DNA of 64,000 nucleotides from Actinomycetes bacterium (GCA_023461275.1 JAEYMI010000074.1:124001-188000), one strand, 5' to 3'. Shown: positions 34,616-43,956, counted from the first letter of the stretch. The notes: generated from the letters alone by a model not told the origin. Numbers and translations are program-made.

Positions 34616-36151
34616 TCAGTCCTCTCTGTCGACGACGTCGCCGGAGACGAGCACGGCGTCGGCGAAATCTGATTCTTCGTAGGTGCGCCCGGGAATCGGA
34701 CGGTCGCCGTTGCGGGCGATGTCGCGGAACACGCCACGCAGGTGCCGGAAGTATCGCTGCGTTTGCTCTCGGGCGAATGGGGTGGCCGGTATCTGGCTAC
34801 CGATATACAGCTCCTCGGCGTCACGGTTGATCCACATCGACGCGTTCGCGGTCCGACCCTCGCCGGTGAACATCACCGCATTGCGGTACTCGGGGCGATC
34901 TTGTCCGGGGAACCATCGAAAGTCGATGTAGGACAGCATGTTGGGTACGGTCACCACTGCTTCCGGGGTGGCGCCGGCCGCTGCCAACGCAGTCAGTGCC
35001 GCCGCAGTCGGCACACTGCCGAGTTCCTTGGCGCGGCGTCGTCCTGACTGCGCCGGGGCGATGAGGTCAGAGAAACACGTCACTCCGGCGACGCCGAACT
35101 CGACGGGCGCGAACGAGCAGAACCACCCCTGCGCGGTGGCGAATTTCGGCGCCACCGCCCGGGTGTTCAGCACGGTCATGGCGAAATAGTCGTCGGCTCC
35201 GCCCAATTCGTGATCGGTGATGGCGACCGCGGCATAGACGCCGTCGATGAACTTGCCGCCCGCCGCGGCGCAGGCCGTCTCGAAGGCCGACAGTTCGTCG
35301 CTGTCGAGAATGCTGACCGCGAACGGGGCCACCGGAGCGCTTTCGCCGGGTGCGAGCCCGAGGTCGAGCGGGAAACGGGGCATCTGAAAATCGTGCCCGG
35401 CGAACAATTCCTGCCACGCGTTGCTCTGCGGGGTACCGGCGAGGTGTGCCCCGGTGATTGCGGCCTCGAGTGCCACATACTCCAGATACCCACCGTTGCC
35501 ATCGATCTCATCGTTGAGTCCCTCGTCGTCAAGGCCGTGATCGTCAAGGCCCTGATCGTCCAGACCATCGTCGCGTCGGTGACGGTGGTACAGCTCGACG
35601 ATCTCTTCGAGTGCCAACGCTTGTGAGACCCCGTCGGAGATGGCGTGATCGCACCCCAGGAACAGTGCAAAGCTGTTCTCGGCGACAATGGCGCCGAATG
35701 CGAAGCCGGGGAAGGATTCTGCCGATGCCTCCAGCTCGAATCGGTTGCGTAGATGATCGGTGATGTCCTCGGGTGTGTCGAGCACGCCGTCGTCGGACAC
35801 CATGAATTCGATATCGGCGCCGTCGACGAGATGCCCGGTGACCTGCTGGTCGGAGATGCCGAACCACAAGCGCAGCACCGGATGTCGGCGGACAAATGAT
35901 TCCAGCGCACGACTCAGGGCCGAGGTGTCCGGGGAGCCGGGCAATTCGATGCCCGACCCCAGGTAGGCGGTGTGCGGATGGCCTGCCTGGCGAGCGACGT
36001 GACTGCCCCGAATGTGGTTCTCGGCCAGAAATCCCACCGGACCATCGAATTCCGTTGTGGCGGCGGCGATTGCCGAGCAGCGTTGGGTCGGCGACCAGCG
36101 CAGTGCGTGCCCTGGTGTCGGCGACCAGGATCCCAATGAGGTGATCTTCAT
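34616..36151 (-). CDS. PapA-like acyltransferase 2 with internal GLDDx repeat
   Basis: This 511-residue PapA/condensation-fold acyltransferase has the motif CDHAISDGVS, the canonical HxxxDG with Asp in place of the first His. Further family segments are FPLDLGLAPGES, AQGWFCSFAPVEF and MLSYIDFRWFPGQD. Residues about 194-214 form an acidic pentapeptide repeat (GLDDQ, GLDDH, GLDDE, GLNDE) just after the catalytic region, in a surface-loop position. It is the middle gene of the operon; 21 bases separate it from the upstream acyltransferase and one base from the downstream one. Confidence 0.82.
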   Translation of the reverse strand: MKITSLGSWSPTPGHALRWSPTQRCSAIAAATTEFDGPVGFLAENHIRGSHVARQAGHPHTAYLGSGIELPGSPDTSALSRALESFVRRHPVLRLWFGISDQQVTGHLVDGADIEFMVSDDGVLDTPEDITDHLRNRFELEASAESFPGFAFGAIVAENSFALFLGCDHAISDGVSQALALEEIVELYHRHRRDDGLDDQGLDDHGLDDEGLNDEIDGNGGYLEYVALEAAITGAHLAGTPQSNAWQELFAGHDFQMPRFPLDLGLAPGESAPVAPFAVSILDSDELSAFETACAAAGGKFIDGVYAAVAITDHELGGADDYFAMTVLNTRAVAPKFATAQGWFCSFAPVEFGVAGVTCFSDLIAPAQSGRRRAKELGSVPTAAALTALAAAGATPEAVVTVPNMLSYIDFRWFPGQDRPEYRNAVMFTGEGRTANASMWINRDAEELYIGSQIPATPFAREQTQRYFRHLRGVFRDIARNGDRPIPGRTYEESDFADAVLVSGDVVDRED

Positions 36152-36172
36152 TGATTCGTGTCCTCTCTGGCC

Positions 36173-37624
36173 TCAGGCGGTCCGGATCGTCGGGGTCCGG
36201 TCATCGCATGCGTAGTAGTGCTCGAGAGCGAGATCGGTTCCCGCAGAGGCGACTGTTCGCAGAATCGTGGCGACGAGGCCGGTGAACCGATCGACGATGT
36301 CGGTGGCGATGGGCGAGTCCGGATAGCGTGCGGACAGGGTGATGCCGGTGGGCACCCGGGCGATCCATAGGTACACCTCCCGGTCGGAGTATGACGCGCT
36401 GCGTAGCGTATGGGCGTGCATGGCCGGCCAGTCGGCCGCACCCGGCACCCGCCGCATGTCGAGGTAGGAGGCGACGAACTGGGGTTCATCTGCGGCGCCG
36501 AGGATTTCGCTCACCCTGCGGTGCGGTGCCCGCGAGACCTCACGGGCCGCGGCGATCCCGTACCCCGTGGCATGCAATGCGTCGGTGAAGGTCTCGGCGT
36601 CGGTCAGGTCCACTTCGAGCGGGCCCAGACCGACATACCACCCGATCGACAGCAGGAACCGGGGCTCATGGCGCGTGTGCCACGGCATCACCAGTTGCAG
36701 CAGAGGATTGTTGGTCATCGTCCGGTGGGCGAGGGCGATCGCGGCGAACACCGCTGCCTGGGTACCCACGCCGTGTGTGCGGGCGTGGGCGCTGATCGCG
36801 TCGGCTTCGGCAGCGTCGGCGACGTACTCGGAGTATCCGCGTTGCGGCCGTGGCGTCGCCGGCTCGTCAGTTTCGAGGCTCGACGGACCAGATGCCACCG
36901 ACAACGGTGTCGTCGAGGGTGCCTGTGCGGCCAGAAAACGCCGCCAGGAACCCACCGCCGGATGCTCGTCGGTCAACTCGAGGCCGGTGCGCCGGTCGTC
37001 GCAACTGAAGTCGACGTGGCTGCCGACCTCGGGCAACTCGGCGGCGGTTCGGTCGATCTCGGCGCGATAGAGTACGCAGATCTCGTTGATGGACAGCATG
37101 ATCGAATAGGCGTCCATCACGACGTGGTCGGCGGCGAAGACCACAGCGAACCGATCGTCGGCCGACACCGACGACAGTGAGGTGATACTGGCGACCCGGA
37201 CGTGCGGCCAGGTCAGCGGCGAGAGGTGCTCGTCGAAGGACCTCGTGAGGATCTGCGTGACCTGAGTGCCCGATTCGACGTGTCCGATCATCTCGGCGTC
37301 CATGGTGAGATCTGCGGCGCGGCAGGTGCGCCGGCCGATGGCCAGGTCGGCAATGGTCAGGAAGGCCTCGTGACGAATCATCCAGCGCTGTAACGCTCGA
37401 CGCAGGCACTCGGGATCGTACCGTCGGTTGATCTCGAAAACTGCTCCCAGCCAAGATGTTTCATTCGATCGGCGGTCGGTTCGCGAGCGGAGCGCGGCCT
37501 CGTGGTCGTAGGTAAGGGGTCGTGGGTCGCTGGTCCAGTGCTGCGGATCGGATTCAGTGGCGGGGACCCATTCGGTGACGATGCCACCAGGTAAAGGGTA
37601 ATCGTACAGCTCGGTGAACTTCAT
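36173..37624 (-). CDS. PapA-like acyltransferase 3 (condensation-domain fold)
   Basis: This 483-residue acyltransferase opens the minus-strand operon. Its start MKFTELYDYPLPGGIVTEW resembles the conserved start of mycobacterial PapA proteins. The catalytic motif is AADHVVMDAYS (His and Asp kept, Gly replaced by Ala as in PapA-like 1), and SIGWYVGLGPLEVDL and VASYLDMRRVPGAAD are family segments. ATG 37624 follows GGAGAGGT closely; the frame extends to 37690 without good codons. The acceptor is presumably the product of the divergent glycosyltransferases. Confidence 0.82.
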   Translation of the reverse strand: MKFTELYDYPLPGGIVTEWVPATESDPQHWTSDPRPLTYDHEAALRSRTDRRSNETSWLGAVFEINRRYDPECLRRALQRWMIRHEAFLTIADLAIGRRTCRAADLTMDAEMIGHVESGTQVTQILTRSFDEHLSPLTWPHVRVASITSLSSVSADDRFAVVFAADHVVMDAYSIMLSINEICVLYRAEIDRTAAELPEVGSHVDFSCDDRRTGLELTDEHPAVGSWRRFLAAQAPSTTPLSVASGPSSLETDEPATPRPQRGYSEYVADAAEADAISAHARTHGVGTQAAVFAAIALAHRTMTNNPLLQLVMPWHTRHEPRFLLSIGWYVGLGPLEVDLTDAETFTDALHATGYGIAAAREVSRAPHRRVSEILGAADEPQFVASYLDMRRVPGAADWPAMHAHTLRSASYSDREVYLWIARVPTGITLSARYPDSPIATDIVDRFTGLVATILRTVASAGTDLALEHYYACDDRTPTIRTA

Positions 37625-38045
37625 ACCTCTCCAGTCACTTGCTCGGCGCAATGGTGGCCAACGTCGTCGCTGCGACAGAATTGAATCCATAAGTGTTGCG
37701 GGATAACGGATTACGAGGTTGGGTCATGCGCATCATTGCGTAGAAAAGTAGTTCGCGGCAGCGCGACTACTCCTGATGACGCCTGGATCTACCAATGACC
37801 ATAGGTCAGATCATTTGCAAGACGCACGACGAAAGTGTAGTGACGTTCCTCACTGCAAACAATCCATTGCCGAATGTGGCACGAAGTCACAATCGAGGGC
37901 TTTTCTCTGCATTGATCGACAATTGGAAATTGTATTTCGCGGAGTTCTCTCAACCCGTGTGATCCGGGTAACGCGAGCTCAGGACTAGTGTTGGTCTTCA
38001 TAGGCGTCGTCAAAACTGCTGTGTGGCAGTCATATTCGGTGTCAT

Positions 38046-38065
38046 AACAGTGTTCAGTTACTGTT
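38046..38065. promoter_or_regulatory. Inverted repeat AACAGT-N8-ACTGTT
   Basis: This perfect six-base inverted repeat lies about 300 bases before the exporter gene. The neighbouring ACTGC-N6-GCAGT at 38015-38030 shares the ACTG/CAGT core, so the two may be a pair of binding sites for one regulator. Confidence 0.45.
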
Positions 38066-38188
38066 GAGGTTGACTTGAAACCTTGCATGGCACGCACTGG
38101 TCGCTTATCGTGGGCTTTGATGTTGAGCAGACCTAAATAACTATCAACTGATCTTTTCTCGCTGATTTACGGGTGTTCCCGGTTCCGG

Positions 38189-38204
38189 TTTTCCCTTGGG
38201 AAAA
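38189..38204. promoter_or_regulatory. Palindrome TTTTCCC-TT-GGGAAAA
   Basis: This perfect seven-base-arm palindrome with a two-base centre lies 158-173 bases before the ABC-exporter start. The short centre favours a protein-binding site over a terminator hairpin. Confidence 0.5.
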
Positions 38205-38361
38205 ATGGTTCGTCTGCCAGAAATGTGTTCCTCCGGAAATTGTTGAGTACGGAGATTGTGTTCGCGGTTCGCATGTTTTGGTTCATGATTCGCGAAAAGA
38301 GCTGCCTGTCCAGAGTTCGCGCGTTCGGCGCGAATGGCCACCTCTCCCATGGGAAGTGACG

Positions 38362-39351
38362 ATGACGACCACCACTGCGATCGAGGCCGTCGGGCTGAGT
38401 AAGACCTTCGGCGGTTCTCGCGCCGTGGATTCCGTGGATCTGACGGTTCCGGCAGGCACCGTCTACGCGCTACTGGGCACCAATGGCGCCGGAAAGACCA
38501 CCACGGTGCGCATGCTGGCGACGCTGACCCGCCCGGACTCCGGGCAGGCACGAATCTTCGGCTACGACGTCGATCGGCAGGCATCGTCGGTCAGATCGTT
38601 GATCGGTGTGACCGGCCAGTACGCGTCGGTGGACGAGGACCTGACCGCGCGCGAGAACCTGGTGATCTTTGGTCGACTCGTGGGTGCCTCCTCGCGCGGT
38701 GCCCGACTTCGAGCGGTCGACCTTCTCGACGAATTCTCGCTGACCGCCGCCGCTGACCGGCCCGTCAGGCACTTCTCCGGCGGCATGCGCCGACGTCTCG
38801 ACCTGGCCGCCTCGCTCATCACACGCCCCCGACTGCTCTTTCTCGACGAGCCCACTACCGGCCTCGACCCGCGGACACGCGCCCAGATGTGGGACACCGT
38901 GCGCCGGTTGGTGTCCGAGGGCTCCACCGTGCTGCTCACCACTCAGTATCTCGACGAGGCAGACGAACTCGCCGATCACATCGCCGTCATGGACCGCGGC
39001 CGCGTCGTCGCCGAGGGTACCGCGACCGACCTCAAGTCCCGGGTGGGGGAGAACGCGGTGAAGCTCACCCTGCACGACCCCACTCAGGCTCGTGACGCGG
39101 TCCCGCTCTGCGCGGGTTTCGCGCGCGGCGACGTTGTGCTGGAAGGGAACCCGCCGAGGGTGGTGATCCCGATGCCCGACATCGACGCGCTACCGGACCT
39201 GCTGATGAGGCTGCGCACCGCCGACATCCGCCTCGACGCGGTCAATGTCGAGCGACCGAGTCTCGACGAGGTCTTCTTCGCACTGACCGACGGCGGACGA
39301 CCGGCATCGACAAGCGGCGCACAGACAACTCGCGATGGAGACGCCGCATGA
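38362..39351 (+). CDS. ABC-2 exporter ATPase, daunorubicin-resistance (DrrA) type
   Basis: This 329-residue ATPase of the DrrA family powers export of lipids or drugs; in mycobacteria DrrABC exports phthiocerol lipids. Walker A GTNGAGKTT is near residue 40, signature FSGGMRRRLDLA near 138, Walker B LLFLDEPTTGLD near 158, and a DrrA-type C-terminal domain follows (SRVGENAVKLTLHD ... RPSLDEVFFALT). ATG 38362 has a GGGAAG site. The frame is open from 38173 but that part looks non-coding. Its stop overlaps the permease start (ATGA). Confidence 0.88.
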   Translation: MTTTTAIEAVGLSKTFGGSRAVDSVDLTVPAGTVYALLGTNGAGKTTTVRMLATLTRPDSGQARIFGYDVDRQASSVRSLIGVTGQYASVDEDLTARENLVIFGRLVGASSRGARLRAVDLLDEFSLTAAADRPVRHFSGGMRRRLDLAASLITRPRLLFLDEPTTGLDPRTRAQMWDTVRRLVSEGSTVLLTTQYLDEADELADHIAVMDRGRVVAEGTATDLKSRVGENAVKLTLHDPTQARDAVPLCAGFARGDVVLEGNPPRVVIPMPDIDALPDLLMRLRTADIRLDAVNVERPSLDEVFFALTDGGRPASTSGAQTTRDGDAA

Positions 39352-40178
39352 CCAACCTTCGCCCCATGGACACCACTCCGACCACGGTCAGCGCCGATGA
39401 TCCGATCGCACAGACGGTCTCGCCGCGAGCAGCGATCGGCCAATCGATCACCATGACCTACCGCGGTCTGCTGAAGATCAAGCACAATCCACAGCAGTTG
39501 TTCGACGTGATCGTGCTGCCGATCGTTTTCACCGTGATGTTCTCGACCATCTTCGGCGGTGCGATCGCCGGAACGGTGGAAGCCTATCTGCCGCTGCTGA
39601 TTCCGGGAGTGCTGGTGCAGGTGGCGGTGGCCGCATCGGTGGTCACCGGAGTGCAGCTACGCGAAGACCTCGATCGCGGTGTTTTCGACCGGTTCAAATC
39701 ACTGCCCATCGCGCGGATAGCGCCGCTGGCCGGCGCGCTGTTGGCCAACGCGGTTCGCTACGTGGTGGCCACGGTCATCACCGTCGTGGTGGGAATGGCG
39801 ATGGGCTACCGACCGCACAGTATTGCCGGACTCGCCGCGGCGTGCGCGCTGATCGTGGTGGTCGCCTTCACGTTGAGCTGGATCTTCGCGCTGCTGGGAG
39901 TGCTGCTGGACAAAGCGTCGACGGTACAAGGCGTGTCGATGCTGGTCCTGATGCCGCTGACCTTTGTGTCCAACGCACTGGTGCCGATCGACACGATGCC
40001 GGGGTGGGTCCGGACGCTGGCATCGATCAACCCGGTCTCACACCTGGTGTCGGCCGCGCGCGCCCTCGCTGCCGGCGATCCCGCCGCCGTCCAGGTGGCC
40101 TACACACTGATCGGCGCGGCCGCCGTTCTCGCGATCTTTGTGCCCGTGACCCTGCGAACCTACATGCGAAGGACGTGA
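39348..40178 (+). CDS. ABC-2 exporter permease, DrrB type
   Basis: This 276-residue permease with about six transmembrane helices belongs to the ABC-2/DrrB family and pairs with the ATPase upstream. The family feature VQVAVAASVVTGVQLREDLDRGVFDRFKSLPIAR (in outline) surrounds the coupling helix, and PLTFVSNALVPIDTMPGW matches the DrrB C-terminal conserved block. It is translationally coupled to the ATPase by ATGA and followed one base later by the GT2 gene. It is the probable exporter of the locus product. Confidence 0.88.
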   Translation: MTNLRPMDTTPTTVSADDPIAQTVSPRAAIGQSITMTYRGLLKIKHNPQQLFDVIVLPIVFTVMFSTIFGGAIAGTVEAYLPLLIPGVLVQVAVAASVVTGVQLREDLDRGVFDRFKSLPIARIAPLAGALLANAVRYVVATVITVVVGMAMGYRPHSIAGLAAACALIVVVAFTLSWIFALLGVLLDKASTVQGVSMLVLMPLTFVSNALVPIDTMPGWVRTLASINPVSHLVSAARALAAGDPAAVQVAYTLIGAAAVLAIFVPVTLRTYMRRT

Positions 40179-40179
40179 C

Positions 40180-41214
40180 ATGACCGCGACCGTGCCCGTC
40201 AACACCACCGAGCCCGTGAACGTCGTTGAGCCCGTGAATGGCGCTGTGCCCATGAATGGCGCTGTGCCCGTGAATGACGCTGCGCCCGTTGGCTCCAAGC
40301 TCGCGCCGGCCCTCACCCTGTCGGTGGTTGTCCCGGCGTTCAACGAGCAGGAGGTGATCGGGGAGTGCCTGCGGCGCCTCGTCGCCCAGGGCGATGCCAT
40401 CACCGAGATCGTCGTCGTCGACAACAACAGCACCGACGACGGAATGCAGGTGGTGGCGCAGTGGGCGCAGCAGTACCCGCACATTCGGATGGTGAGTGAG
40501 TCCACGCAGGGATTGGTTTTCGCGCGCAATCGCGGATTGGACTCTGCCACCGGCGATCTCATTGCCCGGATCGACGCCGATACACGCGTCGGCGAGGAGT
40601 GGGCGTCGACGATCATCGAGTTCTTCACCGCCGACACTGACGAGCGGTGGGCGGCCCTGTGTGGTCGCGGCGAGGCCTACGGTGTTCCGTTCGCCGGGAA
40701 GTTCGACAAGTGGAAGATCCGTGTCCACCCACTCAAGCAGCTGACCGGTAAGAACCGGAGTGTTGCCGTCGGTGACGTGCCGGCGACCGATGTCGCGGTG
40801 ACCGAACTGCCGGTGCTCTACGGGTCCAACATGATCCTGCGACGCGCGACATGGCAGCAGATCAGGGATCGGGTCAGTATGCGCCGCACCGTCTTCGAAG
40901 ACGTCGACATGGGTCTGTGCGTGCAGGACATCGGCGGACGCAACGCCTTCCTGTCGTCGCTGACCGTGGGTGTCTCGCCACGCCGGATGGAGTCCGGAGT
41001 GGCGTCCTTTGTTCGGTACATGAGCTTTCTGCCCCGAACGTTCGCGCTGCACCGCAGATATGGCTTCGCGCTCGGCGCGGGTGCGGTGTACGTTCCGGCG
41101 CTGACCGTGCTCCACGCGGCCCGGTTGGTCGCGCTGCGTACCTACGACGTCGAGTCGGGACGTTTCGACCCGCGAAACCTGCTGCGCGCGAAGCCGGATC
41201 GGATTCTGCCGTGA
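40180..41214 (+). CDS. Family 2 glycosyltransferase with N-terminal hexapeptide repeat
   Basis: This 344-residue GT2 enzyme (GT-A fold) has LSVVVPAFNEQEVIGECL, DNNSTDDGM, the metal-binding DADTRV, and EDVDMGLCVQ as the acceptor-side motif. Near the C-terminus a hydrophobic stretch (GFALGAGAVYVPALTVLHAARLV) may touch the membrane. Residues about 5-37 form a tandem hexapeptide of type EPVNVV/GAVPMN, encoded by an 18-base DNA repeat. It probably adds a sugar to a lipid or sugar acceptor. It overlaps the next gene by four bases (GTGA). Confidence 0.82.
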   Translation: MTATVPVNTTEPVNVVEPVNGAVPMNGAVPVNDAAPVGSKLAPALTLSVVVPAFNEQEVIGECLRRLVAQGDAITEIVVVDNNSTDDGMQVVAQWAQQYPHIRMVSESTQGLVFARNRGLDSATGDLIARIDADTRVGEEWASTIIEFFTADTDERWAALCGRGEAYGVPFAGKFDKWKIRVHPLKQLTGKNRSVAVGDVPATDVAVTELPVLYGSNMILRRATWQQIRDRVSMRRTVFEDVDMGLCVQDIGGRNAFLSSLTVGVSPRRMESGVASFVRYMSFLPRTFALHRRYGFALGAGAVYVPALTVLHAARLVALRTYDVESGRFDPRNLLRAKPDRILP

Positions 41215-42551
41215 GAATTGCGTTCGCGATCAATGGAACCCGCGGCGATGTGCAACCCGCGCTGGTGCTGGCGCACGCGCTGACCGAGCGCGGTCACCAC
41301 GTGCGGATCGGCGTACCACCGAACATGGTGACCTTCGCCCGGCAATGTGGCGTTGACACCGTCACTCTCGGCCACGACACGCGTGAGCACATGGCACAGG
41401 TGCGCCGTATCCGCGCGGCTGCCGGACGCAATCCGATTCGACGACTGCGGGCCGTGCTGGCCACCCGCGACGCAGGGTGGGCAGAGATGGTCGCCGATAT
41501 CGGGGCGGTGACCGAGGGCGCCGACGTCTTGGTGACGGGTTTCGTCACCGAGCAGATCGCGCTGGCCTACGCCGACGCCCGGCGAATCCCGCTGGTGTCC
41601 CTGCACCACGCGCCGGTGCGCCCCAACCGTTCGGTCGGCCCGATGCCCGGGTTGCCCCTTGGAGACGGGCCCCGATCGATTCGGGCGCAGTGGGCGGTTG
41701 TCGAGACACTCATGTCGACGCTGACCCGACGGCGCGAGAACCGGTTGCGCAGCGCGTTGGGATGCCCGCCGGCGCGCGGTTCGTTGTTCGCTCGCCTGCG
41801 ACGCACCCCCGGCGTGGAGATCCAGGCCTATGATCCGCTGTTCTGTCTCGACTCAGATGCGCTCTGGCGTAAGCACTCCCGGACCCGTCACCGCCCGGTC
41901 ACCGGCTTCATCGGGCTGCCCGAGGCGCTGCGGAACCGTCTCACGAACACCCGAGCCGATCGTGAGCTCGACGCCTGGCTGGCGGCCGGTGACCCGCCGG
42001 TGTACGTCGGTTTCGGCAGCATGCCGCTGCGCGATCCCGATGCGCTGCATGCCGCGGTCCGCGGCGTCGCGCAGGAACTCGATGTCCGAATCCTGGTGTG
42101 CCTCGGGTGGAATGACGTGTCCGACGGCCCGTCGCTCACCTCGACCGACCGCATCCGATTCGAATCCGCCGTCGACCACCATGCGGTGTTCTCCCGATGC
42201 GCCGCCATCGTCCATCACGGCGGCGCGGGCACCAGCGCCGCCGCGCTGCGGGCCGGTCGGCCCTCCGTGATCTGCTGGTACGGCTCCGATCAACCGTTCT
42301 GGGGTGAGCGATTCGAGCACCTCGGGATCGGTGTCAGCATGCCCGCGAGCCGCCTCGACGCCGGCACGCTGACCGCGGCGGTACGCACAGCGCTGTCACC
42401 GGAGTTGAGGCGCCGCGCGCTGGACTCCGCGAACACCATGACCGGCAACACCGAAGCGATCACCCGCGCCGTCGAATTGATCGAGGAGGCAACGCAATCG
42501 GGGCATCCACTCGACCGGCCGACCACTCGGCGACTGAGGCTGGTCGCATGA
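41211..42551 (+). CDS. Family 1 glycosyltransferase (Gtf/UGT-like) A
   Basis: This 446-residue GT1 enzyme (GT-B fold) resembles the Gtf enzymes that glycosylate mycobacterial glycopeptidolipids and phenolic glycolipids. The N-terminal FAINGTRGDVQPALVLAHAL and GVPPNMVTFARQCG motifs and the C-terminal nucleotide-sugar signature HHGGAGTSAAALRAGRPSV, followed by GSDQPFWGERF, are clear. GTG 41211 overlaps the GT2 stop; the much longer upstream frame is rejected. The stop overlaps the next start (ATGA). Confidence 0.87.
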   Translation: MRIAFAINGTRGDVQPALVLAHALTERGHHVRIGVPPNMVTFARQCGVDTVTLGHDTREHMAQVRRIRAAAGRNPIRRLRAVLATRDAGWAEMVADIGAVTEGADVLVTGFVTEQIALAYADARRIPLVSLHHAPVRPNRSVGPMPGLPLGDGPRSIRAQWAVVETLMSTLTRRRENRLRSALGCPPARGSLFARLRRTPGVEIQAYDPLFCLDSDALWRKHSRTRHRPVTGFIGLPEALRNRLTNTRADRELDAWLAAGDPPVYVGFGSMPLRDPDALHAAVRGVAQELDVRILVCLGWNDVSDGPSLTSTDRIRFESAVDHHAVFSRCAAIVHHGGAGTSAAALRAGRPSVICWYGSDQPFWGERFEHLGIGVSMPASRLDAGTLTAAVRTALSPELRRRALDSANTMTGNTEAITRAVELIEEATQSGHPLDRPTTRRLRLVA

Positions 42552-43945
42552 CCATCACCCCGACCGTGCCGGATACCGTCACCGAGGTGAGCGCTGCGCC
42601 GCGCACTGCGACACGACTGGCCGATGAAGACGCGACCTACTGGCTGATGCGCGAGGGACTCGGCTGGACCGTTGTGCTGCAACTACTCTGGCAGGTCCCC
42701 GGTGGCCTCGACGACACGGTGATCGACGCCTTCGCCGAGCGGCTGCGACACGGCCGTCTGCACCGGCGGCTCCTCGCGCCCCGGTTGCGAGGGGCGCGAC
42801 CGCAATGGGTCGAATCCTGCGAGGCGTCGCGGGCGATCATCGACACCGACGCGATCTCCGACGACACCATCGACGGCTGGGCGGTCGACGAGATGGACCA
42901 CGCCGACCTCGATGCCGCCGAGGGCCGCTGCTGGCGACTGCGCGCCGCCCCCACCGCGGGCGGGGACACCGTGATCTCCCTGTGCGCCCTGCATCTGGTG
43001 ACCGACGGTCGAGGTCTCGTCGACTCCGCGGCGACCGCACTCAGTGGACTCACGGATCCACCCGTCGAAGAACGTGGTGCGCGTCCGGAACCTCCGCGTA
43101 GTGGCTCACTGCGCGCCGACGCACGTGACGCGCTTGGACAACTCGGTGCCGCCGCCGCGGGTCTGGGCCGGGCAATCCGCAGTGCCCGTGCGGATTCGGC
43201 CGACGGCACACCACCCGATCCGCGTCCGCCGCGCGCACCGATGGCCGACCGCGCCCCACAGGCGAGGCCATCCTGGGCGACGGCCACCGTGCCGGCCGAC
43301 GAGTGGGATCGGGTCGCGCAGACACACGGCGGAACGGCAAACACCCTGTTCGTGGCCGTCGTCGCAGGTCTGCTGCGGTCGAGTGGCTATGCGGCGCCAG
43401 GAATTCCGGTGAAGGTGGGGGTGCCGGTGGACCGGCGACTCGGCGCCGACGACGACCGTGCCAACGCCACCGCCGGGGTCTCGGTGATGCTGTCGGACGG
43501 TCCGGCCCCCGGCCGCGATCTCACCGGGCTCCGTGCGCTCTGCAAGGACGCGTTCGTCCGGCTGTCGCAGGGCCGTCGGGCGCCGGCAGTCCATCTGCAA
43601 CCGCTGATCTGGCTCCTGCCCACCCGGTGGGTGGTGGCCGCGGCGACCGCGGGGTCGGGGATGCCCGACGCGGTGACCTCCAATCTCGGTGACGTACCGG
43701 AGGCCGCGATGATGATCGGCGGCCGCCGAGCCCGGCACCTGGCCTTCCGCGGCATCGCCGACGGCGTGAAATCGGCTGGACCGCATCGCTTCGGGGATGG
43801 TGTGCAGTCGTGGTTGGTGCGCACCGGTGACGAGGTGACCTTCAGCGCCGTCGCGTTCGACGAACTCAGCTTCCCCGGCGATCGGCTCCACAAGCTGCTC
43901 GCCGACCAACTGGCGGCCTGGAGCCTGCCCGCAACCATCTGGTGA
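42548..43945 (+). CDS. WS/DGAT-fold acyltransferase A
   Basis: This 465-residue protein has the wax-ester synthase/diacylglycerol acyltransferase fold, which uses acyl-CoA to acylate hydroxyls. The catalytic region reads CALHLVTDGRG, keeping HxxxDG but with Leu in place of the first His. The C-terminal WES/DUF1298-like part contains VTSNLGDVPEA and FSAVAFDELSFPGDRL. WS/DGAT enzymes usually make storage lipids, but inside this operon an acylation of the glycolipid is more likely. It is coupled to its upstream neighbour by ATGA. Confidence 0.75.
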   Translation: MTITPTVPDTVTEVSAAPRTATRLADEDATYWLMREGLGWTVVLQLLWQVPGGLDDTVIDAFAERLRHGRLHRRLLAPRLRGARPQWVESCEASRAIIDTDAISDDTIDGWAVDEMDHADLDAAEGRCWRLRAAPTAGGDTVISLCALHLVTDGRGLVDSAATALSGLTDPPVEERGARPEPPRSGSLRADARDALGQLGAAAAGLGRAIRSARADSADGTPPDPRPPRAPMADRAPQARPSWATATVPADEWDRVAQTHGGTANTLFVAVVAGLLRSSGYAAPGIPVKVGVPVDRRLGADDDRANATAGVSVMLSDGPAPGRDLTGLRALCKDAFVRLSQGRRAPAVHLQPLIWLLPTRWVVAAATAGSGMPDAVTSNLGDVPEAAMMIGGRRARHLAFRGIADGVKSAGPHRFGDGVQSWLVRTGDEVTFSAVAFDELSFPGDRLHKLLADQLAAWSLPATIW

Positions 43946-43956
43946 GGAGAACCATC

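Larger units (their letters stand above)
37625..38361. promoter_or_regulatory. AT-richer divergent control region of the glycolipid locus
   Basis: These 737 bases separate the divergent papA-like and exporter operons. They are visibly AT-richer than the flanking genes and I see no credible gene; small frames at 37776-37988 and 37789-38097 have poor codon use. Several inverted repeats occur: CAATT-N3-AATTG near 37920, ACTGC-N6-GCAGT at 38015-38030, AACAGT-N8-ACTGTT at 38046-38065, TTTTCCC-N2-GGGAAAA at 38189-38204 and TCCCATGGGA at 38345-38354. AT-rich long leaders of this type in mycolata often bind Lsr2-like silencers, which I infer only. Confidence 0.6.

Noticed and set aside
37776..38097. 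Two small opposing frames (70 and 102 residues) in the glycolipid control region
   Set aside because: Codon use is unlike the genome, no ribosome binding site, no recognisable motif; better read as regulatory DNA.
40851..41210. Upstream extension of the first GT1 frame
   Set aside because: It overlaps the 3' third of the GT2 gene in another frame; the GTG at 41211 gives the exact GT1 family start.
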